Made by a program: the position numbers and the translations under genes
In this document: positions 41,239 through 52,171 of the stretch, piece after piece
Layout of the letters: every line of letters starts with the position of its first letter
Numbering within the stretch: position 1 is the stretch's first letter
DNA from: Patiria pectinifera
Taxonomy: Eukaryota > Echinodermata > Asteroidea > Valvatida > Asterinidae
Direction: 5' to 3'
DNA length: 64,000 bases
Assembly: GCA_029964075.1 (NCBI GenBank)
Contig: CM057140.1
Location: 4,916,643-4,980,642, forward strand
The notes under the pieces: model-generated
Databases searched by the model: none
What the model was told of the DNA's origin: nothing
The model's input: the letters and a program-made list of their open reading frames with translations, nothing else

Positions 41239-44200
41239 CTAATACACAACCTTCTTGAGCCAATTAGCAACATCGTTATAGTTTCCATCCATCCATCGGA
41301 CATTAGCTCTTATTACAGCGATTGCTTTGGCGAATGCGTCATATACATCCCTCCCTTCTTCATAATGGTCTGCTTGGAATTTCCTCACCTTTATGTTTAC
41401 AAAAAAAAAAAAAAAAAAAAAAATATTGTTTATCCCTTACATCACTGATCCCAGTCCATTCTTTCCTTCACAAATAACAGCTGAATAATTATGAAGCAAA
41501 TAAAATAAAAAATGAAACAAACACATTATATAAATGGATGAAAAGATAATGAAATAAAGTTAAAAAATGCATCAATCATACCTTCTCAAGCTGAGCCTCG
41601 GTGTTCAAGTCTGAAGTCACCATATTAACCACTTCAAGTCCATACCTTTAAATGAAAAAAATATTCAGAAGTTAATGCATATTTGTATATTTCCTATTAC
41701 CATTTCAACGGCAATTTCAAATCCTCAGGAATATATTCTGGCATATATAGTTTTCTTCTTCTTCCATTGAAGGATGCACCAACAAAAATATTACTTGTTG
41801 ATATTTGTCATGAAGAACATACATTAGGCTTGTCAAATTGGCTGATTGGCTACTGCTTCAAAGGTAGATTAAATCCGCCCCAGGGGCCCTAGATGCTTTG
41901 CCCAAATTTCTCAGAAAATATCTCCTCAAAAATCAACTGTTTTAGGAAACCTACAAGAGAATATAACCTAACAACATTATACAAAATTGACTGCTTTGTG
42001 TGGTGTAGTGCAACTAGCCTCCCGAGGTGATCCGTAAAGCCGAGGGAAATATAATGTTCAATGGATCACCGAGGGAGGCTGATTTTTCTATACCAGGAGA
42101 TAAAGCAGTCAATATTTCTTTGATAATACCACTCCCACAAATTCTGCTTAATTTTAAGTGATAACTGATTAAGTTAATCTAAATACAATTAAAATGTACT
42201 TCTATTTGAATACGAAATTATTAAAAAATTTACTTACACTTTTTCAAACAACCCCTTCATGAAACTCCGTAGCGCTAGTGCTTGGGAACAATATGCACAA
42301 CGCGCACACCCATATGAATTTGCACACAACTTATACCGGTTGTCATGCATAATATATATCACTTTGGTTACTACAGGTATGGTGCTTTGGTTGCTATGCT
42401 TTTAGCCATGCACAGCAAAATAGCAAAAAAGAATAGCCAATGCCATGTGACTCGCTCTCGGCCAATCAAGATAGAGAATCTGTGGGTGAGATATAAGATT
42501 GCTGAAGTTAGTCCAATTAACGATGTATTGTGATTTTTTTTAATTTTAGATCACAAGAGTGAGTGGTGGTCTGGCTGGATGTCTAGCTCTACACAGCTTG
42601 GATGGAGTCAATATTCAACTTACATAGTCTTAAAGAAGTTCCATTCAGTTGCAACAAGTTTCCACGCCATGGTCCTTCCGACTGGATTGCCAGCAATGGC
42701 TGAGATAACGTATTGACCATCCCTGATTGGCATTAGGGTGGAATTCAGAACTGTCCGCAGATATCTGAAAGAAGGGGGAAAAGCTGGCCCGGATTAAGTG
42801 TTTCGTAGGCCTTAGGGATCAGTGTCCCGTAGGCCATACGGCACCAAATTCAATTTACAATGCACTGTACAAATCAAGCCAGGCCAAATATGGTATGGGT
42901 CCCAGCTCAGTCTAAAAGCACCAATGGCGTCAATCGCTTCTCAAAAGTGGGGCTGTTGGGTTGTACTTGCAAGTGTATCTTGATCAGAACTAATGCGTGT
43001 GCGAACCTAAACGGCGTGGGGTTCGGGCCGCTTATTGGGTCCATAAAAAAATGAATAATTATAGACGTTCTGTGGTGCGATCTCAGGCAATTTCTGACCC
43101 CTTTAACCATTTTTTTTTTGTGTAGCAAAAGATCATCATTTAAACACCAATTTCGCATTTGGAGTCACTGAATCGGCTATTCTGAGGTAAAGAATAAAAA
43201 TAGAAGCCACATTTATTTTATTCGGGGACGAAAACAGTTTTTGGGTGAGGGGAAACGACATGTCCCCCCGTGACACCGTCCCCCACTAATCGACGCCCAT
43301 GGTTGGTACTGTGCTTCAGAAATGACATACTTTACTAGTAAATTGTGTACGTATAGGGCCTACATGTCTGCCTACATGATTTACATCGTCAATTAGTGAA
43401 ATCGAACATTCTGAGAGAAACCCTAAAACTTTTTAAAATCTTTTGAATATAACTTTCTCTGCATGTGGGTGTGTGTGTAGGTAGGCCTATAATAATGTGT
43501 TTCATCGCTCACTGCAGTATTTTCGTAGGCCCCCAAATCTTTCGTAGGTCCCCAAATCTTTCGTAGGCCCCAAAATCTTTCGTAGGCCCCAAATTTTTCA
43601 AAGGCCCTAGGTATAGTGCGTACTGTGCCTATTGGATAACCCGGGCCTGCCGAAAGAACAGAAATATCAAATATCTGTTTGTGGAAGTATCACAAATTCC
43701 TCATTCTACTGCTAAACGTTTACCTGGAAAAGCTTACACCACCCTCCCACCCACCTCCAGTCAAACACCTGTTACGCTCCTGATTCTTATATCTATTTCT
43801 GACTGGCAGGGGATGGGCGATTGTTGGGGATGGCTTGCAAGAATGGTGAATACTTTCCATCTCTCAGACACTGGTTCTAATTCTACATGTGAGCTACTTG
43901 AATTTTAAAACACGACTAAATAAGCCAAACTTAGCACTTCACATCAATTTACTAAGACAAACTGTTGTTGATCGTACGTTTCCAAGATCTCTCTGTTCTG
44001 GCTGCATCCCATGGCCACTTCCAATATATCCCTGAGGAAGCTGTCGATGTTAGGATCATAATAAGCCGAGTAGGCTGCGTTCCATTCTTTCTGTCCACCT
44101 GCAGCGATGGCTGTGCAGAACACTGTCTCTTGAAGATTGGATGCAATCCTGAAAGAGGAAAAGAAATAAACACATTGAAGAGACTACATGTATTATTTGT

Positions 44201-47200
44201 AGCAGACGAGGGCCAACAGGAAAGACAAGCAGTATAGATCATTGTCGCCATTTCACACAGTGGTTGAAAAAAAATTGCAGTAAAATACGGCAATATACAG
44301 TCGCTTGATTTGAATGTTTGCATATCAAGACTTAAAACTAGAAAGGCATATAGACAGATAATTATGGACTCACGTAGTGGTTGTTTTATCGGTCGTCATC
44401 CAATCTGCATACATCCTGGAAGCTCTACTTACACAGTGCTCATTGCCGTGCTTACACGCCATATCAATGATTTCCACTCGAGCCAACCTACATACATACA
44501 ATACAGCGGTATCATTTGAAATCAACAATCACAAACAGTCTAGAAATTAAAAAAAAAATAGTTTCATTTATGGCCCGAGGAATCAACATACATGCACTTC
44601 TAAACTGTTTGATAGAATACTCCACGACCATGGACTGAAATGGCATATGGCTTACTATATTACCACTTTAAATAAAGAAAATGATCACACACCGCTTGTG
44701 ATGATCATCATCATCGCCTCCATCTTCCCAGCCTACGTACTCATACATCGGGCTGACTTTACTCCTCACATACTCCTGACCAAATGAAGAGAAATGAACC
44801 AAAATCCCTTTGTTACAATATTTCCGAATGAAAATACAAATTTACCCAGTCGTCAGGTGTTTTTTTTTAGACATTTCTGACACGGTGAAGATAGTTTGGA
44901 CTATTGACGAACAAGTAAACTCATCAAGGATGATTTGCCTGTCCACCTTTGTCCATGTATCATTTTCTTTGAATTTTCCAGGCATACAGCTTTTGTGCAA
45001 CATTGCACAAAAGGAAAACCGTACATTCCTTTTAGGCTCCCCAAAACTCTCCGGTTTCTGGTATGCGCGCGCGTTGCTGTAGCCATACGCGTCGGCAAAA
45101 TTAACAAGTATCTTTTCGATGTAAGATGTCTCAAAACCGCCAAACTCACGGGTTTGATTGACATCCTGCTGCTGCACAATTTACCGTGTTTAAGATGGGG
45201 CTTCGATCGAGTATAAGCTTTATGTGGCCTCTCTGGGCTCCCATATATGTTGCACTAAATTAAGTCGGGCAACATTTGCAGGCGATGTTGTAATTTTGTA
45301 ATTGTGCGTCTGGAAGCCAGACTGAGGGAGCGATGATCATTTATCTGGAACCTGTAAACGCTTTTTAATTAGCGCAATATGTGAGGGAGCAGACTAATGG
45401 CCAGCCTGACAGCTCATGCACGAACTGCACGATGTCGATGGTCCGACGTTACCGTTTTCTTTGATTTTTGTCTTGACTATCCAAATTTTCCGAAAAATGT
45501 TCGTGTCGGTCGAGATCGTAAGTGGGTGCAGAATTCTCAAACCTTATGGCCTTACTGAGGTCACCTCAAGCTCCACCTTGAAGGATATTTTTGAGAGTTT
45601 AAGGGGATCGAAGCGCCATCTGCAACTTCAGCCGACATTTGAAGGGAAAAAAAGCAGGAAAAAACAAAAAACCTGCGTCGCCGCACCATATTTGGGGCAA
45701 GCTCCATGCCAGAAGCCGGAGACCTTTTTTTGGCCTTAGTTGTAAAGTCTACATTTTTATTTGATTTCTTAGTGAAACAAGTGGCTTAACTGGGGTCCAA
45801 TTTGCAGGCAAGTGTACTTAAGGGAACTTACTATCCAGAGGTGGTATTCGATGACATAATAATAGAGGCTCATTTTTGCCCATCCCCAATGCGGGAAATG
45901 CCTCAAGCGGGAGGCCTGTGTCCCTCCATTCTCAATCCCTTAAATAAGCCAAAACCTACTTTATGCATGAAACTGTATTTACCGTAAACTTCTCATTAGC
46001 ATCCTCCAAGGCCAAATTGTCACTGACATACTCCACAACTCCTTTGAAAGCAACCCAGGGAACATGGTCTCTTTCCACGTCCAAGTAAGATGTCAAATCC
46101 AATGCTTTGGTCTGGCTAAGATCTCCAACCCTGGCCAAGCTGAAGGCGTCGTAGAGGAGGGCTGAACGACTTGATATGGGAATCACCTGCAGATAGCACA
46201 CAACAATGTAACTTTTGCAAGTTTTACATTTCAACAAGCTTCAACAACTAGAAACTATTTGGTTACATTAATAGGTGACTGAGATCCAATCCCGATAAGC
46301 CTAGCTTTCATTCATCCAGCGGGACATGGGTAGGGATATAAAGACAAGGGACCTTCAGCAAGGGTATATCAGAACAGAAGTGTACACACATGGATAGGAG
46401 AAACTTTGGGGTATTTTTTAATATAAAACCCATTTTTATCAATTAAGAAGTACCGTGTGGTCTGCCTGTAGCTGTGCACTAAGTAAGGCCCAGTTTGTCT
46501 CATCATAGTTGACCCTGTAAAATCCTGTCTGATTAACGTTGACCAAAAACCAGTTACTGTCACCACCAGCACCATGCAGGACAACTTCCGCTGGTAGACA
46601 AAATAAACAAGTATACAGAGTAAAGAACAAGTATACGTATTACCATTCATGACATTTGTCAAGGTCATGATATAAGAAGACAAGCTTACTGGTTTGATCT
46701 TCAGGTCTCATCCAACGAAGCTCAGGATTAGCCAAGTTGGGATTAGCTCCACCGGTTAAAGTCAAGGGAATGTGCCATACGTATCTACAAATAAACGAAC
46801 AAAATGCATATAAAGCCGTTATTTGAATGAAACTATTCAAAAGCGATTTGATTTTATACGAGTACCCTAGATAAAAAAAATCTGGGAAATGTAGCATAAC
46901 TAACCTTCTTAGCAGAAACTGTCCAACGGTGATTTTGATAACAAGAAGAATGTAATTAATGTCCTGAGTCACCATGGTTTGGTATGACTTTGGGGAATTG
47001 AGATCAAACACACTGGTGTAGGGTTTAGACGGACAGTTCTAAACAATTGTTTTCCTACATGTTCTCATGACCATCTTTAACCCTCCTGCGATTTAAACAG
47101 TTCAAAGTTCCCTCCACCTCCCCTACTCTACTTTTAATACAGGCTAGTCACCAGAAGTCATAAGATTGTATTTCAAGCAAGCACTGTGTCTAGTCATACT

Positions 47201-50200
47201 CAGTCAACATACCATGAACAGACAAAGCAGGCAAGTTGTGGGCACAGCTGGCTTATCAATTACCCACAGTCAGAGCAAAGATGTACCAATTAAGTTACTT
47301 AAACAGTCCCAGCCAGTCAATCCTGCTTTATCTAGGCTGGGAGTTCTAAGCTGATGAAAACAATTGCTTGCTTGATTTCGACTGAAAGGACTGCTTTGCA
47401 CAGAATGTATGTTCGCAAAGGAGGGTTAATAAACTCACCCAAGGTCTGGGTATGGTGACGTCGTGCCTGCTAATGGGTCTGCCAGGTATCGCTTCTGTGT
47501 AGCTGAAGCAGTGATCTTATTGGCTTGTCCAGAGTATGTTCTTGTTATCTTGACAACTGGAAAGCCCATCTGATTAGTCCATGAGTCCATGACCGTTGCT
47601 ATGTCAGTTATTCCATCACCAAGATCAACACCATCCTCTGTCATTGCCTGAATGTCACATTAATATAAAAAAAAGAAAATATTTGGTTGTGAGTTACTTA
47701 CAAAGTAGGGTCACTGAAAATATTGAAATAGTCATTAGTAGAATACAGATATGTTCTTTCCTACCTTGTTCACATGATACCACATGTCACTGTTCTCAGC
47801 ATTCCCATACTGCAGAGCTCTGAGGTATGACTGAGATTCAAACAAAATGGTTAGCTTACATACATTACCATCTGCTACTATAACGTTATACATAAAAGTA
47901 ACCCAAACAGAAATGACAACAAGTAAAGCGAAATAAGGCAAGAAGGAACATTAAAAGATGGACATTTAGGGATTATTTGAAACCAAATTAGGACAAATGT
48001 CGGGAGTTTAGTTTCAGTCTCTGGCTGAAGAATAAGTTGTTTTACATGTCTGTGCACTTGAAAATGTCTGACATGTAATCATGATAAAGCTCTCAGAGGC
48101 ATCCCCCAAAACAAAATAGGAGAACTAGTTCTGTACTATTGACACTTACATTAAGGCCTCTGAAGAATGTGTCTTGACCAACGAAATTGTTTGCCATACG
48201 CATCAGTGATGAACCCTGTAACAGGACAGGAAGAATTTGTTCTAGCCTTAAAAGGAATTCTTCATAAAAAGATTTATGTGGGACACATCGATGTTTGTTA
48301 TAGTCTGATCAGAAGTTGTACGAATGATTGGAAACAAGGTGTCATTTCCTATTACCCGACAAAACAGATGTTTGAGAAACAAAAGACAAGTCTGACTGGG
48401 TATACGGACAATCTGGCCTCTACCAATTGTAACAAACTTGTTCATGAAATTCGCAGATAATGAACTGTTATATTGAATTTGTGTTCATTGTATTAGATAA
48501 AATAGGTCCACCATATGGCAAGTAGGTTGGTTGGGATCATTCTTTCTTTAGACAACGACTATTCTACGAACTAGAAGCAGGCTGAAAACACAAACCTTTG
48601 TGTAAATTAAGAAAGGGAACGCGTCTTCAATTCCATATCTTGCCCTTTTGATGACAATAGGCCGTGATGTAGGTAATGCATCCGTTTCCATCGCTTTATG
48701 AACCTCAGAAACAACAAACTTGTCCCACTGTAAATATAAGTCACTTTCATTATAATTTCAATTCTTCAACGACTTGTAAATTTAACAGCAGTGGCATGCA
48801 TATTCTATTGATGACATTGTTTTGCTAAAAGAGCTCAAGTTCAACTGAAATGAAGTTTCATCTAACTATTATGGTTTAAATGTTCTCAAACTTGCATTGC
48901 CCAAGATTTTATCAAAATAATTGTCTTGCAAGCCATTTTCCCCCCAAGAATAACCTGCTGAGACGTCACTCTTGCCTTATGTGTTAAATTCTAATGACGC
49001 GACATATCCTGGGTAATTGTTCAGTTTGTTTGACCTTTGTAAGACTAATAATATCGATGTCAGACAGAGGCATCCTTACCAATTCCCAGTCTGGTTCTGC
49101 ATACGCGGCTCCAACATACTGCAACCATCTAGCGACTCCCTCATTCAACCACGTGTAATCCCACCATTTGGCTGTCACTAGGTTACCAAACCACTGCAAA
49201 TAAACATGACAAAAATTACTTTCACAGTTGTTGCTTGTCTTGGTATGGTTCATTAGGTTTTGAAAACCTGCGTGGAAAATGGCACCTTCATAGGGGCGAA
49301 AATGGCAGCCTCAGTGAGGCCTAAAATGGCAGCCTCAGTGAGGCAAAAATGGCAGCCTCAGTGAGGCAAAAAAATGCAGCCTCAGTGAGGCAAAAATGGC
49401 AGCCTGAGTGTGACAAAATGGCACGCTCAATGAGGCAACACCATGCAGCCTCAGTGAGGTAAAAACGGCTTCATCTGTGAGGCAAAAAATTGCAGCCTCA
49501 GTGATGCAAGAAATTGCAGCCTCCGTGAGACAAAAATGGGAGAATCAGTGAGGCAAAAATGGCAGTCTTAGTGAGGCAAACTTGTCAGCCTTACGTGAGG
49601 CAAACAAGGCACCTTCGGTGAGGCCAGAGCTGCATATTGAGAGAGTTGCGACAACTGTTGAACCATAATTGCCGTTCATTATGTGTACAGTGCAGCGTGC
49701 GACTACCGTGTACGAATTATATATGTGCATTGATGCACAATCCGCCATTTTGTTTCCAAACAGTGCAACCCTCATGTCGCAACTCTCTCTATATACGGCT
49801 CTGGGTGAGGCAGAACAGGAGGGGGAAATGACACTCTCAGTGAGGCAAAGAAGGGCACCCTCGGTGAAGCAAAAAAAATGGCACCCTCGGTCAGGCTTTT
49901 GGGATTTTGTGTCTGCGGTGAAACTAAGGTGTTACTTATCACTGTATTAGTACTGCTAATTTTCATTGAACTATCATGACAGACTGACAATGGCCCACCT
50001 GATGTGCTAACTCATGAGCAATGAAAGTGCACACTCTTTCTTTCCGACGTTCAGTTGACACTCCCTCCTCATACAAGAGATTAGTCTTTGCATATGTTAT
50101 CAGACCCCAATTCTCCATGGCTTGATAAAGCATTTCTGGCAGAGCAATCATGTCTGACAAAGAAACAAAAATGAAAAAGGAAAGCGCTTTCAGAAACCTA

Positions 50201-51592
50201 CTTTGGGTATTGTCTCCATGGGCAAGTACCCACTCACAGGTAAAAATACAGGCAAAGGTAATGGGGGATACATTATTTACCTCATATTGGAAAGACTTAC
50301 CCAGTTTAGCTATTGGATACTTGACATCCATTCCAAACAAGTCATCGAAGTAGTCTAGAATTTCCACTCCCTTCTGAAGAGCATAGTCAGTTTGGTTGAT
50401 GAGATCTTCCTGGGCCCAAACTCCTAACTGCAACAAAAATTTTAAACAAATTTTCTGCTGAAATCCTTCAACAAATCAACTATAGTTTTGTTGCTTACAT
50501 ACATGTGCATATTACTTCCATTACAACCATCCATAATAAAGGTGACAGGTGGATGGACAAACTTTTATCTTCAAGGATTGCTCGATTTTGTTTTTCAAGA
50601 CTGGCCAGATTATACTTCCTGTTAATTCAAGCATAAGTCATGACAGTTTTCTTTAAATTACAGAATAATTATTAGTATTAATATTTGGGGTTTTGCAAGC
50701 AAAAAACAGTGTGGTTACAAACACCTACCTCTACACCATTTTGAGTGGTCATAAACTTGGCCTTGAAGTCGCTGACGGCATAGCAGACGAGGTACGTTGA
50801 CATGACAACACTCTTCTCAAAGGTTGCTCTTCTCCAACCACCTTCAATTTCCTCATCTGGACGACTCTTGGGCATGTTGGCTAAGGCATGGTATTGGGGC
50901 TGGTGCTCCATGGTGATAGTAAAGGTAGCTTTCATGTCAGGTTCATCAAAACATGGGAAAGCCTCCCGAGCTCCGCTTGGAGCAAATGTCGTACTTGCCA
51001 TGTACCTGTACACAATAAATGAATCTACAGAATCTTCTCTTGAACTTATCTAATTATTTGACATCCACCAGCGATACAATAACACTTGCTGCAAAAGCTG
51101 AAAATCACAAATATTAAGGTCAGTCTAGATTACAATTAGACAACTGGCATAATGAAGATGATAACAAACGTACCGGTATGTAACTTAAACCTTTACCTTG
51201 TCTCACCAGATTTCAGGACGTAGCTACTCAAGTAATAACCAATATAACCATCAATCAAGAAGCTCGTAAAGTCAAGATGCAGCCAGTACTTAGTGCCTGC
51301 TTCCAGGAGAGAGTCTAGCTCCATCACTAGATAATCGTTGTAATAATACCGCCATGGTGGAGACTTGAATCTTGGGGCTTGTCCACTATCCTGCTGTGTT
51401 AGTGTAGCTGTGTTGTCAGGGATGGTTAAGCCACCACTATGTATGAGAATGATGTCTGTCCTTTTGAGACACTCAATTAAGACATCCACAGACCCATTGA
51501 AGACAAAGTTGGTTAAGTCTGTTCGGACGTTGAGGTCATATGAGATCGGCAGGATGGTATCTGGTAGACGACTATTTTCCCATGGTTCCTTG
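41239..51592 (-). CDS. M1 zinc aminopeptidase module, downstream copy (aminopeptidase N-like), 18 exons
   Basis: Exons in transcript order: 51197-51592, 50729-51005, 50301-50427, 49999-50153, 49080-49193, 48596-48727, 48150-48215, 47765-47830, 47439-47647, 46690-46784, 46454-46590, 45983-46186, 44693-44775, 44374-44487, 43978-44148, 42624-42764, 41582-41645, 41239-41388. Every junction is GT/AG with matching phase; the module is about 900 residues and ends at TAG. M1 peptidases remove N-terminal residues from peptides, usually at the outer cell surface. Landmarks are PCFDEP, the exopeptidase motif as QAMEN instead of GAMEN, zinc motif HELAH, the third ligand Glu in LNEG 18 residues on, and a catalytic-Tyr motif IYTKGSS. 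There is no signal anchor or start codon: the first exon opens after a splice acceptor and needs two bases from upstream, which fits fusion to the module at 52172-59462. Confidence 0.95.
43515..43610. repeat. About 20-bp tandem repeat
   Basis: TTTCGTAGGCCCCAAAATC-type units repeat about four times in the intron between peptidase exons 43978-44148 and 42624-42764. Confidence 0.8.
45035..45735. mobile_element. TIR element, family with TTA target duplication, copy 2
   Basis: 701 bp flanked by TTA (45032-45034, 45736-45738). Left GGCTCCCCAAAACTCTCCGG with TTTCTGG and right CCAGAAGCCGGAGACCTTTT with TTTGGCC are inverted. It shares the interior of the copy at 38798 and lies in the intron between exons 45983-46186 and 44693-44775. 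Short open frames inside are not transposase-like. Confidence 0.75.
47077..47429. mobile_element. piggyBac-like miniature element, copy 2 (TTAA target)
   Basis: 353 bp, TTAACCCTCCTGCG at the left and CGCAAAGGAGGGTTAA at the right, giving TTAA at both ends and CCCTCCT/AGGAGGG termini. It is homologous to 21755-22098. Its right end is 9 bp from peptidase exon 47439-47647, immediately downstream of that exon's GTGAGT donor on the minus strand. Confidence 0.8.
49290..49910. repeat. Minisatellite of GGCAGCCTCAGTGAGGCAAA units, split by an insertion
   Basis: About 21-25-bp units (AAAATGGCAGCCTCAGTGAG) repeat from 49290 to 49620 and resume from 49804 to about 49895. Interior units are less similar than the first ones. 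The gap is an inserted hAT-like element. It lies in the intron between the exons that carry the two halves of the zinc site (49999-50153 and 49080-49193). Confidence 0.85.
49625..49803. mobile_element. Miniature hAT-like element inserted in a minisatellite
   Basis: 179 bp, left CAGAGCTGCATATTGAGAGA with GTTGCGAC and right GTCGCAACTCTCTCTATATA with CGGCTCTG: 28-bp TIRs with few mismatches. The 8-bp word GGTGAGGC flanks both sides (49617-49624, 49804-49811). CAGAG termini and 8-bp duplications are typical of hAT. Confidence 0.85.
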
Positions 51593-52165
51593 CTGCAACA
51601 AACATTTTGGATAAAAGGGTAAGGTTTCTATAAATAGCCTTCTGTTTAAGAAGATACAGGGTGAGTCAGAAATAATGTAGCAATTATCCAAACAAGTGCA
51701 AATGAGATGTAAAATTGGTATTTGGGACATGAACGTTTCATGAATATCCATTGTACCATTTTGAAGGAAAGCGTCATCAAAAAACAATACAGTCACCTAG
51801 CGCTTTTCAATGGATATACATTGAACTTCAACCAAATATGTCCAAAATACCAGCCTTTAATACCATTTCTTATTTGCACTTGTTTTGATAATAGCTTCAT
51901 ATTTTTAATATTTCTTTAATTTAGGTCCAGATCATTCTGACTTTCCTAGTACGTTTTTAACGTTTTGAGATGTGCTATTACTGTCAACATATTTACAGTG
52001 TTTAACATTATAGGTCTATGATGGACAGCCATGCTGGCCATTGAAATGAAGAAAAAAATTCCCAAAGACTCAGTCCACACAAGAGTCTTTGCTTAAAAGA
52101 AACTGGATGCTAGGCAAAAACGGAATGTTTTGCAGCAATTTGATTCTTATCAGCAGATGCTTAAT

Positions 52166-52171
52166 ACTTAC
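52166..52171 (-). promoter_or_regulatory. Splice donor overlapping the stop of the upstream M1 module
   Basis: On the minus strand the exon reads GCTGT|GTAAGT. Read through, it gives Ala-Val-stop; spliced at the perfect consensus GTAAGT it leaves two bases (GT) that combine with the C opening exon 51197-51592 to encode Val. The acceptor there is a good T-rich tract ending in TTGTTGCAG. Whether both outcomes are used cannot be told from sequence alone. Confidence 0.65.

Noticed and set aside
43681..43908. 75-codon plus-strand frame inside a peptidase intron
   Set aside because: No start context, domain or splice partner; antisense to an otherwise complete exon model.
46640..47011. 123-codon minus-strand frame as one exon
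   Set aside because: Only 46690-46784 matches M1 sequence; the rest is intron beyond the acceptor at 46785.
51572..51796. Minus-strand 74-codon frame as a first exon or anchor for the downstream M1 module
   Set aside because: It reads into exon 51197-51592 in the wrong frame and has no convincing membrane anchor or donor.
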